NCBI GenBank assembly: GCA_007750655.1 | Contig: CP036290.1 | Location: 2,356,001-2,420,000, forward strand | Origin: Rohdeia mirabilis | GTDB taxonomy: Bacteria > Planctomycetota > UBA1135 > GCA-002686595 | DNA length: 64,000 nt | Direction of reading: 5' to 3' | Shown: positions 1 to 9,500 of the stretch, one piece after another | Layout of the letters: the number at the start of each line of letters is the position of its first letter | Position numbering within the stretch: position 1 is the stretch's first letter | Translations under genes and position numbers: made by a program | The notes under the pieces: generated by a model | What the model was told of the DNA's origin: nothing | Seen by the model: the letters and a program-made list of their open reading frames with translations, nothing else | Databases searched by the model: none

Positions 1-1
1 G

Positions 2-1345
2 GTCGGCGTGGCTGCGGACACGGGCTACGGCATGGGCGCGGCCCAGGGCGACGTGGACGGCGACGGGATCGTCGACCTCTACGTCACCAACTGGGGGCGC
101 AACACGCTCTACCGCGGCGACGGGGCGGGCGGCTTCGCGGACGTGACGGAGGCCTGCGGCGCCGGCGACGACGGGTGGGGGACGAGCGCGGCCTTCTTCG
201 ACCCCGACCTCGACGGCGATCTCGACCTCTACGTGGCCAACTACTTGGTCTGGTCGCCCCAGGGCGCGATCGAGTGCCGCAACGAGATGGGCGCGCGCGA
301 CTACTGCAGTCCGCAGTCGCACTTCAGCCCGGCGCTCGACGCGTTCTACCGCAACGCGGGCGACGGAACGTTCACGGACGAGAGCGAAGCCAGCGGCATC
401 GGCAGCACGCCCGGCACCGGCCTCGGCGTGACCGTCGGTGACTTCGACGGAGACGGCACGTTCGACGTGTTCGTGGCCAACGACGGCATGTCCGACTTCC
501 TGTGGGCGGGCGCGGGCGACGGCACGTTCGTCGATCGCGCGTTCGAAGCCGGGTGTGCCCTCGACGACAGCGGCGTCGCCAAGGCCGGCATGGGCGTGGT
601 CGCCGCCGACCCCGATCGCGACGGCGACCTGGACGTGGTCGTCTGCAACCTCCACAAGCAGTCGGATTCGTTCTTCGTCAACGACGGCGGGCGTTTCCGC
701 GATCGGACGCTGCGCTCGGGACTCGGTTCGGTCAGCCGGCGCTTCACTCGTTTCGGCCTCGGTTGGATCGACTTCGACCACGACGGCGAACTCGACCTCT
801 TCCAGGCCAACGGACGCGTGATGCGCCAAGCGCGCGACCTGGCGGACGATCCCTACGCCGAGCCTAACCTCGTCCTGCGCGGCCTCGGCGAGATGCGCTA
901 CGAGGTCGTCGATAACGCCGACGGCGGCCTGGTCGCCACCAGTCGCGCCGCGGCGTTCGGCGACCTGGACGGCGACGGTGACGTGGACGTGGTGGTCGCC
1001 AACCGCGACGCGCGCTTCCACGTCTTCGAGAACGTCGCGCCCAAGGTCGGTGCGTGGATCGGCTTCGATGTGCGCGAGGCGAACGGGGCACCGGCGCTCG
1101 GGGCGCGCGTCGAGACCTTCGAGAGCACGGCGTCCGGAAACGACGACCGTCGCTACGCGCGCTGCGAGCCGGCCTCCAGCTACCAGTCGAGCAACGAGAC
1201 GCGCGTCCACGTGGGGCTCGGCGCCCGGACCACACCGTCCATCGTCACCGTCGTCTGGCCGGGCGGAGAGCGCGAGGACTTCGGGCCGCTCGCGTCCGGA
1301 CGCGACCACAGGTTGGTGCGCGGCGCGGGACGCTCGGCCGACTGA
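2..1345 (+). CDS. CRTAC1-type FG-GAP repeat protein with ASPIC/UnbV domain (5' end cut by window)
   Basis: The frame is open to the left edge, so the true start lies upstream of the window. At least six calcium-binding-like FG-GAP/VCBS motifs of the type D-x-D-G-D are visible (for example GDVDGDGIVDLYV, GDFDGDGTFDVFV and GDLDGDGDVDVVV), each building one blade of a beta-propeller. The last 100 or so residues match the ASPIC/UnbV module (YQSSNETRVHVGLG, then VVWPGGERE). An insert with C-R-N-E and Y-C-S-P between blades is typical of the CRTAC1 family. Such proteins are exported and thought to bind carbohydrate or protein ligands outside the cell; the exact role is unknown. The gene ends 108 bases before a convergent neighbour, with a hairpin between them. 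Confidence 0.85.
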   Translation, partial: VGVAADTGYGMGAAQGDVDGDGIVDLYVTNWGRNTLYRGDGAGGFADVTEACGAGDDGWGTSAAFFDPDLDGDLDLYVANYLVWSPQGAIECRNEMGARDYCSPQSHFSPALDAFYRNAGDGTFTDESEASGIGSTPGTGLGVTVGDFDGDGTFDVFVANDGMSDFLWAGAGDGTFVDRAFEAGCALDDSGVAKAGMGVVAADPDRDGDLDVVVCNLHKQSDSFFVNDGGRFRDRTLRSGLGSVSRRFTRFGLGWIDFDHDGELDLFQANGRVMRQARDLADDPYAEPNLVLRGLGEMRYEVVDNADGGLVATSRAAAFGDLDGDGDVDVVVANRDARFHVFENVAPKVGAWIGFDVREANGAPALGARVETFESTASGNDDRRYARCEPASSYQSSNETRVHVGLGARTTPSIVTVVWPGGEREDFGPLASGRDHRLVRGAGRSAD

Positions 1346-1391
1346 GCGGCGTTGCTCACGCGCCGTCACCGCAGGGGCGCTCGCGAACGAA

Positions 1392-1429
1392 AGCGCGCCC
1401 CGCTCGACGTTGGACGAGCGAGGCGCGCT
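1392..1429. terminator. GC-rich hairpin between convergent genes
   Basis: Two 15-base arms (1392-1406 and 1415-1429) pair with one mismatch around an 8-base loop. The hairpin lies between the stops of two convergent genes, so it can serve both directions. There is no clear U-tract. Confidence 0.5.
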
Positions 1430-1453
1430 GTTCGACGCGAGCGACGACGCGGG

Positions 1454-3091
1454 TCAGTTGCGCTCGACGGCGATCGCGTTGCTCGTCACGAAGTGTCCAG
1501 GGCCGGCCGGAGTGGCGATCGCTCCTTGGAGGTAGATCGCGTCCAGGAACGGCGCCAGGCGCACGGGGACCGAGAAGTCACCGACGGCGCGACCCTGGGC
1601 GTCCGTCGGCAGGGCGCGGAACCCGAAGTAGTCGGTGTACAGCGTGCAGCCGGTCGCGCCGAAGCCGGCGAGGCCCGCGGGCAACGGCAGGCCGGCGAAG
1701 TCGGTGTTGCTCGTGCCGAAGAGCACGACGCCGGCCGAGTTCGGGACGCTGGTGTCGAGCTCGAGCTGGAAGACCTCGTCGAAGATCACACAGTTGGTGG
1801 ACGCGGTCAGCGTGGCGCCGCAGCCGGTGCCGAAGCGTCGCAGGAGAACCTCGGCCGCGGCGGGGAGCGGCGTGAGGTCGATCACGTCCACACCGACCGT
1901 GAAGGTGCTGCCGAGCTCACCCAGTGCCTGGGCGATCGTGTGCGTCCGCGCCTCGAGCACGAGCGGAACCGGACCGAAGACCGGGGTGGTCGTGCAGGCG
2001 GGGGCGATCGCGACCTCGTAGGCGCCGGCCGGCAGCTCGGCGGTCGCCTCGTCACCGTTCACGAGGCCGCCGATCGTCGCGACCGCAGCGCCGTTCGCGG
2101 TCACGATGACGTCGACCTGCGGTGCGAGCGCCAGGTGACGGACGGTCACGCGCGCTTCGTTCGCCAGTCCGAGGGCCGACACGTCGTTGGCGAAGTCGCT
2201 GAACGCGATCGCGGTGCCGAAGGACGGGTTGGCGAGCAGCATGCGGTCGTCGCCGGCGGCCAGATCGATCTGTTGGGACACGAGCGTCGACGAGCCGCCG
2301 AACACGCGGATCTCGGCCAGGTAGCTACCCGGTTGGACGGCGACGCCGGTGCGCACGAGTTCGTCGAGCTTCAGGACCTCGGTGCCGTCCAGGTACAGGG
2401 ACGGAACGAGATTGCCGAAGCGCAGGCCTTCCATCGAACGCACCCGAGCCGTGAGGGCGTCGCGCTGGACGAGCAGGTCGAAGTTCGACGTGAGCGCCTG
2501 GCCGACCGCGTGGACGCCGTAGCGAAAGCCGTCCTCGACGGTCAGGGGCACGGGACCGAAGGCGACGGTGCTCGTGCCGGCCAGGCGCAGTTCGACCTCG
2601 TAGTCACCGGGCGCGACGTCGGCGCTGGCCTCTTGGCCGTTGGTCACGCCGGGAATGGTCAGCGCCGTCTGTCCGCCCTGCAGAACGACCACGTCGACCG
2701 CGGGAGCCTCGGCGGCGTGACGCACGGTGACCCGCGAAGACGGCAGGGCGAGCGCGCTCCCGTCGTTCGCGAAAGGCGTCAGTTCCGGCGCGCCGCTGGC
2801 GTCGAGGTTCGCGATGACCGAGACGTCGTCACCGGCGCCGAGGACGTAGGTGGCGCCAAGGATCGTCGCTCCTTCGAGGCGCACCTCCACGTCGTAGCTG
2901 CCGGGCGGCAGGGTGAGGGGGCCGCGCTGTTCCTCGAAGCAGAAGCTGAACAAGGTGGCTCCGTTCGCCACCACTTCCACGGGGGCGGGCAGGCCGGGAA
3001 CGCCGTGCAGGACGGTCAACGAGGCGTCCTGTGCGAAGGCCGTCGAGGCGAGCGACAGGGTGGCGGCGAGTGCGAGACTGGGCGTGTTCAT
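1454..3091 (-). CDS. Exported DUF4397-repeat protein
   Basis: The protein has 545 residues when started at the ATG that opens a clean signal peptide (MNTPSLALAATLSLASTAFA, cleavage likely before QDAS). The body holds at least two, probably four, DUF4397-type beta-sandwich units. They are recognisable from repeated R-V-T-V-R-H-x-A-x-A-P-x-V-D-V blocks followed by P-x-G-x-Y-x-V-x-L strands. The last 130 or so residues form a different module with paired cysteines (FGTGCGATL and FGATGCTLY) that looks like a beta-sandwich appended to planctomycete surface proteins. A cell-surface or secreted role is inferred from the export signal; no catalytic motif is visible. The frame stays open 54 codons further upstream, but that stretch is arginine-rich and not signal-like. 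Confidence 0.75.
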   Translation of the reverse strand: MNTPSLALAATLSLASTAFAQDASLTVLHGVPGLPAPVEVVANGATLFSFCFEEQRGPLTLPPGSYDVEVRLEGATILGATYVLGAGDDVSVIANLDASGAPELTPFANDGSALALPSSRVTVRHAAEAPAVDVVVLQGGQTALTIPGVTNGQEASADVAPGDYEVELRLAGTSTVAFGPVPLTVEDGFRYGVHAVGQALTSNFDLLVQRDALTARVRSMEGLRFGNLVPSLYLDGTEVLKLDELVRTGVAVQPGSYLAEIRVFGGSSTLVSQQIDLAAGDDRMLLANPSFGTAIAFSDFANDVSALGLANEARVTVRHLALAPQVDVIVTANGAAVATIGGLVNGDEATAELPAGAYEVAIAPACTTTPVFGPVPLVLEARTHTIAQALGELGSTFTVGVDVIDLTPLPAAAEVLLRRFGTGCGATLTASTNCVIFDEVFQLELDTSVPNSAGVVLFGTSNTDFAGLPLPAGLAGFGATGCTLYTDYFGFRALPTDAQGRAVGDFSVPVRLAPFLDAIYLQGAIATPAGPGHFVTSNAIAVERN

Positions 3092-3440
3092 GATCGATGC
3101 GTCCGTTGGTCGGGTGCGATGCGAGTGGCTGCGCGCTCGTCCGCAGAACGCTCGTTCGTAGCGAGCGCGGCGGCGAGCGTGGTCCTCGAGAGGTTCGAGG
3201 ACGCGAGGCAGATCGCAGCGATGCGTGGCGCTGGATGCCTTCGAAACGGTCAATTCTCGCGGCCGTGGCGCGCGCGACGGAACGGCGCACGAGAGCGTTC
3301 AACTCTGTTCCAGGCCCGTGCCGCCGTGGGGCCGAACGCGAGCGCCCGCGCTCGAAGCGGACGTTCGAACGTGCACACGTCGGGTCGTTCCCAGGTGCGT
3401 CGCGAGCAGGCCTTCACGCGCTCATCACGCGCGCCGCCTC
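3092..3440. other. Intergenic region, 349 bases
   Basis: The region separates two leftward genes. Short arginine-rich frames cross it on both strands but none resembles a protein. On the minus strand a TTGACC at about 3254-3249 could be a -35 element for the DUF4397 gene, but no convincing -10 follows. No repeat or RNA gene is recognisable. Confidence 0.4.
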
Positions 3441-4049
3441 TCAGGCCGGACGCAGCACGCCGGACAGATCGGCCCAACCGCTCGCGAAGCGGAAGACGTG
3501 CCGCTCTTCGCCGCTCGGACCGCTCGCGAAGAGCACGTTCACCTGGGTGGTGAACCGGTCGAACAGCATCTCGAACGATCCGCGCAGCTCGGCGGGGGCG
3601 GCCAGCATCGGCACCTCGAAGTACAGCCACACGTCGGGCCCGTCGAACTCGAGTCCGATCCACTCCTGGGCGCAGGGGAGGAAGGGCCGATCGCCGGGCG
3701 CGGACAGCCGCGTCTCCAGGCGAAACCCGTCGGCCAGATAGCCGAGCAGTGCCACCTCGCCCTTGGGGTCCTCGACCTTGACCTCGCGACCCACGTAGGC
3801 CGAGAGCGCCTGATCGAGCGTCGATCCGTGGACGCGCACCGCCACCTCGAGCCGCCCGCGCTCGGGGACGTACTCGAGTTCGGCCACGCCCTCGTCGGCG
3901 GGGTGGGGCCGGGCCGTGCCCGCGACGTTCGCGCCGGCGGCCGGAGCGTGGCCGTGCGCGAGAGCCGAGTGGCCCGAGATCGCGAGCGCGGCTCCGAGCA
4001 CGAGCGCCGCCCCGCCCACGAGCCGCACGGTGAAGGCGCCCCGGTTCAA
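3441..4049 (-). CDS. Exported DUF6702 family protein
   Basis: The protein has 202 residues if it starts at the TTG whose last two bases lie inside the TGA stop of the M1 peptidase gene (T-T-G-A overlap at 4049-4046). This start gives a proper signal peptide (MNRGAFTVRLVGGAALVLGAALA, then a histidine-rich segment). The mature part begins with HPADEGVAELEYVPERGRLE and continues L-D-Q-A-L, which matches DUF6702, a small beta-rich exported family often found beside M1 peptidases in Bacteroidetes. The overlap implies translational coupling to the peptidase. Function is unknown; it may be an accessory of the peptidase. A longer frame exists upstream but is antisense-like arginine-rich sequence inside the peptidase gene. 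Confidence 0.7.
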   Translation of the reverse strand: MNRGAFTVRLVGGAALVLGAALAISGHSALAHGHAPAAGANVAGTARPHPADEGVAELEYVPERGRLEVAVRVHGSTLDQALSAYVGREVKVEDPKGEVALLGYLADGFRLETRLSAPGDRPFLPCAQEWIGLEFDGPDVWLYFEVPMLAAPAELRGSFEMLFDRFTTQVNVLFASGPSGEERHVFRFASGWADLSGVLRPA

Positions 4050-6436
4050 CGCTCGCCCGCGCCGACCGGCGGCGAGGCGGAGTCGTCGCCCGCGGGTTCG
4101 GCGTCGGCCTCGGCCTCGAGCTCCGCCGCCTCGTCGCGCGCCTGTTGCATCGGGTTCTGGCTCGTACGGTCGCGCTTGAACAGTTGGAAGCGCGACAGCT
4201 TCGTGCGCGGCGGCCAGTGGTTGTTCGCGGTGTCCACGTCTGCCGTCTCCTCGAACGGATCGAGCGTGACGCGCACGACCGGAAGATCGGTCACGGCCAT
4301 GGTCTCGACGCGCTCGCTGTTGCGCCGCCACAGCTCGGCAGGGATGCGCAGGATCTCGGTCGAACCGTCGGTGAGTTCGAGCTCGAGGACGACCGGACTC
4401 ACGAGCCCGCCCAGGTTCTCGAGCGACACGACGGTGAACGATTGATCCACCTCGAGCACCTGCTTCTCGTCGTCGTCGAGACTGGCCATCAACCGCTCGA
4501 AGGCCTTGCGGTCGGCGAGGGTGACGGCGTGCTCGTCGAACGAGTTGTAGAAGTCGAGCAGCTCCGGGAAGCGATCGGTGCGCTTGGGCAGGGGCGCGTT
4601 CAGGCGTTCACTCGGCGTCTCGGCCCGCGCCTCCTCGTCGGCGCGGTCGTTCGCCTTCGCGACCTTCGGATCGGGCGACTCCAGCTGGAAGCTCTCGACG
4701 CCGGTGATCGCCAGGTCGACGTGGTCGGTGGTGTAGAACCACCCGCGCCAGAACCAGTCGAGATCGACGGCCGAGGCGTCCTCCAGCGTGCGGAACAGGT
4801 CGGCAGGCTCGGGCCGCTTGAACATCCAGCGGCGGGCGTACTGCTTGAACGCGAAGTCGAACAGCTCGCGCCCCATGACGGTCTCGCGCAGCACGTTCAG
4901 GGCCGTGGCCGGCTTGGCGTAGGCGTTCGCTCCGAACTGCAGGATCGACTCCGAGTTCGTCATGATCGGCACCTGCTCGGTGCTCGACATGAAGCCCGTG
5001 ATGTTGCGCGCCTCACCGCGGCGCGACGGGTACCCGGGCTCCCACTCCTGTTCGGCCAGGTACTGCACGAAGGTGTTCAAGCCCTCGTCCATCCAGGTCC
5101 ACTGGCGCTCGTCGGAGTTGACGATCATCGGGAACCAGTTGTGGCCGACCTCGTGGATGATCACGCCGATGAGGCCGTACTTGGTGCGCGACGTGTAGGT
5201 GCCGTCCTTCTCGGGCCGCGGGCCGTTGAAGCAGATCATCGGGTACTCCATCCCGCCGACCGGGCCGTTGACCGAGATCGCGACCGGGTAGGGATAGTCG
5301 AAGGTGAACTTGGAGTAGACCTCCAGCGTGTGGGCGATCGCTTGGGTCGAATAGCGGCTCCACAGCGGCTCGCCCTCGATCGGCCAGTAGGACATGGACA
5401 TGACCGTGCGGTCGCCGATCGGCGTGCCCCAGGCGTCCCAGATGAACTTGCGGCTGCTGGCCCAGGCGAAGTCGCGCACGTTCTGCGCGTGGAAGACCCA
5501 GGTCTTCGTGTCCGTGGCCTTGGTCCCCTGGTTCTCCACCGCTTCGTCCGGCGTGATGACGAAGACGGGCTTCTCGGCCGTGCGCGCCTCCTCGAGCCGG
5601 TCGCGCTGGGCCTGGGTCAGCACCTCACCAGCGTTCTGCAGGACGCCCGTCGCCGCCACCACGTGGTCGCTCGGAGCGGTGATCGCCACCTCGTAGTCGC
5701 CGAACTCGAGCGCGAACTCACCGCGGCCCAGGAACTGCTTGTTCTGCCAGCCGTTGACGTCGGTGTACGGCGCGAGGCGGGGGAACCAGTGGGCGAGCTC
5801 GTAGATCCAGTTGTCGTCCTCCTCGAAGTACTCGGCGGCGGTCCGTCCACCCACGAGGTCCGACGGGTTCATGGAGTAGGACCAGCGGATCGAGAACTCG
5901 ACCGCGGCGCCCGGCTGCAGCGAGCTCGGCAGGTCGACACGCATCATCGTGCCGTTGATCGTGTGCGGCAGGTCGTCGCCCACCGCGTCCTTCACGCTCG
6001 CGATGTCGACGCCGCCGTCGAAGCTGCGGCGGTACATCAGCCGCCGCAGACCGCTGTACGACATCGACTCCATGTCGGGCGCGCCGCCGATCAACTCCGA
6101 CTCGCTGTGGGGCGCGAAGATGTTGTTGTCGATCTGCACCCACAGGTAGTCCAGGCGGTGGGGCGAGCGGTTGTGGTACGTGATCCACTCCTCGCCGGTG
6201 ATGCGCTGGGTCGCGTCGTCGATCTCGACGGCGATGCGGTAGTCGACCTTCTGCTGCCAGTAGCCGGGTCCGGGCGCGCCGGACGCGAGGCGCTGATCGT
6301 TCGGCGTGGGCAGCAACTCGTCGAGCTGGCGGAAGGCGTCCGGGCGCGTCTGTTTGGCAGGTGTCGCGTCCTGGGCAACGGCGGGGACGGCGGGTGCACC
6401 CGCGCAGATCAGGGCGAGGAAGAGGGCTCGAAGCAT
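4046..6436 (-). CDS. Exported M1 family zinc metallopeptidase
   Basis: The protein has 796 residues with a signal peptide (MLRALFLALICAGAPAVPAVAQ). The M1 gluzincin signature is complete: H428-E-V-G-H432 followed 18 residues later by E451 (zinc ligands H428, H432, E451; general base E429). Upstream lies GGMEYP, the equivalent of the G-x-M-E-N exopeptidase motif. Length and order (N-terminal beta saddle, catalytic domain, C-terminal tail) fit exported M1 aminopeptidases. It should remove N-terminal residues from peptides in the periplasm or outside. It is transcribed divergently from a Tricorn-like protease 117 bases away, and its stop overlaps the start of a DUF6702 gene. The start was chosen for the signal peptide; the much longer upstream open frame runs antisense to the protease gene. 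Confidence 0.9.
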   Translation of the reverse strand: MLRALFLALICAGAPAVPAVAQDATPAKQTRPDAFRQLDELLPTPNDQRLASGAPGPGYWQQKVDYRIAVEIDDATQRITGEEWITYHNRSPHRLDYLWVQIDNNIFAPHSESELIGGAPDMESMSYSGLRRLMYRRSFDGGVDIASVKDAVGDDLPHTINGTMMRVDLPSSLQPGAAVEFSIRWSYSMNPSDLVGGRTAAEYFEEDDNWIYELAHWFPRLAPYTDVNGWQNKQFLGRGEFALEFGDYEVAITAPSDHVVAATGVLQNAGEVLTQAQRDRLEEARTAEKPVFVITPDEAVENQGTKATDTKTWVFHAQNVRDFAWASSRKFIWDAWGTPIGDRTVMSMSYWPIEGEPLWSRYSTQAIAHTLEVYSKFTFDYPYPVAISVNGPVGGMEYPMICFNGPRPEKDGTYTSRTKYGLIGVIIHEVGHNWFPMIVNSDERQWTWMDEGLNTFVQYLAEQEWEPGYPSRRGEARNITGFMSSTEQVPIMTNSESILQFGANAYAKPATALNVLRETVMGRELFDFAFKQYARRWMFKRPEPADLFRTLEDASAVDLDWFWRGWFYTTDHVDLAITGVESFQLESPDPKVAKANDRADEEARAETPSERLNAPLPKRTDRFPELLDFYNSFDEHAVTLADRKAFERLMASLDDDEKQVLEVDQSFTVVSLENLGGLVSPVVLELELTDGSTEILRIPAELWRRNSERVETMAVTDLPVVRVTLDPFEETADVDTANNHWPPRTKLSRFQLFKRDRTSQNPMQQARDEAAELEAEADAEPAGDDSASPPVGAGER

Positions 6437-6553
6437 GGCGTGTGGTCGTGGGCGATCGGAGTTCGGCGCTATCATCGCACGGCCCCTCCGCCGGCGACAC
6501 CCCGACGTCCGCTCCGGCCGAACACGCGCCCCACTCCCGCGACCCACCAACGC

Positions 6554-9500
6554 ATGCTTCGACACTCCGCTGCCGTCGTCCTCTTCACGCTCTTCGCGGC
6601 CGTCCTGGTCCACCCCCGGTCGGTGTTCGCCGCCAACGCGCCAGGGGGAGCGGCGGTCCTCGCGACCGTCGATGGAGCCCCGGCCTTCCCGCAGTATCCG
6701 AGCCTGTCGCCCGACGGCGCGTGGACGGTGTTCAGCTCGGGCGGTGACCTGTGGGCCGTGGAAGCACGGGGCGGTCGAGCGCAGCGGTTGACCGCCCACC
6801 CGGCGCTCGAGTTGCGCAGTGCGTTCTCGCCGAGCGGGGATCGACTCGCCTTCGAGTCCGATCGCAACGGCGCGCTGCAGCTGTTCGTGGCAGCGGTGAC
6901 GATCGACGACGGACGTTTCGCGATCGGCGCGCCACAGCAGGTGACCGAGGGCGATCGCGCGAAGCGACTCGGTGGCTTCTCCGCCGACGGCGCCGAGCTC
7001 TTGTTCACCACCAGCCACGAGCCGGACGCCTACCGCGGTTCGAAGATCTACCGCGCACCTTCGGAGGGCGGGCCGATGACGCTGACGTTCCCGGCCTACG
7101 GGGCCCAGCCGCAGGCGCTGCCGGACGGCTCCGGCTTCGTCTTCACGCGCGGTCGCGGCACGCCGGAGCGGCCGAACTACCGCGGCTCCGGCAACAGTTC
7201 GCTGTGGCGCTACGACGTGGCGTCCGAGACCTACTGGCCGCTCGTGCCGTCGATCGGGAGCGACCACGAGGGCCATGCGACCCCCGACGGGACGCTCGTC
7301 TTCCTCTCCACGCGCGACGGTCAGAACGATCTGTGGCTCTCGTCGGTCGACGGCGATCTGCGCCAGGTCTACGCGCCGCGCGCCACGGACGAGGAGATCA
7401 CCCAGGGCCACGGTCTGCGCGACCTGTGCGTCAGCTGGGACGGAACGACGGCGATCGCCTGCCTCTGGGACCGCTTGGTGGTCGTGGATCTGCGCAGTGG
7501 CGAGGCGCGCCCGCTCGACGTGCGCGTGGCGGCGATCGACGAGAGCGACGCCGAGCGCATCGAGGACGCTTCGGTGAGCCAAGCCGTGCTGTCACCCGAC
7601 AACGCCACGATGGCGGCGATCGCGCGCGGCGAGCTGTACGTGCGCGCCGTGGCCGAGGGCCGACCGACGCGCCGCATCACGCACGACGCCGGACGCCAGA
7701 GCGATCCGGCCTGGGCGCCCGACGGTTCGGCGCTCTACTTCGTCGGCGACGACGGGGACGGCTACGTGCTGTGGCGCGCCACCGTGCGCACCACGCGCGA
7801 GGACGTGGATCCGCAGCCCGAGCCGGAAGCGGAGGACGAGGAGGCGGACGGGTCCGCTGAGGACGAGGCCGCCGACGAGGACGAATCCGAGCCCGCCGAC
7901 GAGCCCACAGAAGTGCCCGCGAGCGCGGACGAACCGGCCACCGAGGAAAGCGGTCTGGAGGCTGCCGCGGACGACTCCGACGACGCGGATGCCGAGGACG
8001 AGGAAGAAGAAGAGAAGATCGACCACGGCGCCCGCTGGGAGGGCGCGCTCGAGTTCGACCTGGAAGAGGTCTACCGCTCGCGCGCGACGCTGGCGGACCC
8101 CGTCATCGCCCCGAACGGGAAGCGCCTCGTCATCAGCGAGGAGCGCGGCGACCTGGTGCTGATCGATCTCGCAGACGGCGGCTCGCGCACGCTGCTGCCG
8201 TCCTGGAACCAGGCCGACGCCAGCTGGCTGGCCGATTCGCGCCACCTCGTGCTGTCGGTCAGCGATCTCGACTTCAACGAGGACGTGCACATTCTCGATG
8301 TGGACGGCGACGCGGGACCGATCAACGTCACGCGTCACCCCGACCTCGACGTGTCGCCGGCGATCTCGGCCGACGGCAAGGTGCTGGCCTGGTGCAGCGA
8401 CAGCTACGGCGTGAACTGGGAGTTCGACGTCTACATGGTCTATCTGGATCGCGATCTCGAAGCGCTCCAGGACTGGCAGTTGGCCGAGCACTTCGAGAAG
8501 GCCAAGAAGAAGGTGAAGGCGCCGAAGTCGGGCGACGAGGTCGAACCGCTCGAGCTGGACCTCGAGGAGAGTTGGCTGCGCGCGCGCCGCATGACCTCGT
8601 TCCCGGGGTCCGAAGGCTCGACCCTGGTTTCGCCGTCGGGCGACACGATCCTGTTCAGCGGCAGCGTCGACGGCGACGACGGCGTGTGGTCGATGAAGTA
8701 CGACGGTTCGGATCGCAAGCGCGTCATCTCGGGTCGCGTGTCCGACCTGCGCCTGAGTCTGGACGGCACCAAGCTGACCTGGGTCAGCGGTGGCAGCGCC
8801 AAGTACTGCGGTATCGGCGGCGGCAGCAGCGAGACCGTCGGCTTCGACACGCGCCAACGCATCGACGTCGCGGCCGAGCAGGAGCAGAAGTGGCGCGAGG
8901 CCACGCACGTCCTGGGCGAGCGCTTCTACCACCCGACGTTGAAGGGGCTCGACTGGGACGGTCTCACGCGGCGCTACGGTTCGCTGGCCGCGCGCGTCAC
9001 GACCAGCCAGGCGTTCAACCGCATCGGCAACCTGATGTTCGGTGAGCTCGACGGCTCGCACCTGTCGATGTCCGGCGGCTCGAGCTACTCGGGTCCGAGC
9101 GACCGCACGGGCTACCTGGGGATCGAGCTGGAGCCGGTCGTGGGCGGCTATCGCATCACGCGTGTGCTGCCCGGAAGCCCGGCTGCGGGTGGCCCGCGCG
9201 CGCTCGCGGTCGGCGATACGCTGACGGCGGTGGAGGGTGAGGGTTTCGGCCCGGCCGACGCTCTACCCGAGCGCGACTGGCGCGCCGCGATGAAGGAGCG
9301 CGGCGGGGACGAGGTCCTGTTCGACGTGACGCGCGGCGACGGAACCGAGGAACGCGTGCTGATCCGCACCACGAGCATCGGCGCGATCGTGGGCCTGCGC
9401 TACGACGACGAGATCCGTCAGCGGCGCGCGATGGTCGAGGAACGGTCGGGCGGTCGCCTCGGCTACCTGCACATCCGCGGCATGAGCATGCCGAGCGTGC

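Noticed and set aside
1352..3553. A 733-codon open frame on the plus strand
   Set aside because: It runs antisense to the DUF4397 gene and is arginine-, glutamate- and valine-rich without motifs. The opposite strand has a signal peptide and domains.
4145..6553. A long N-terminal extension of the Tricorn-like protein
   Set aside because: The frame is open, but it lies antisense to the M1 peptidase and looks like shadow coding. The real start has a signal peptide at 6554.
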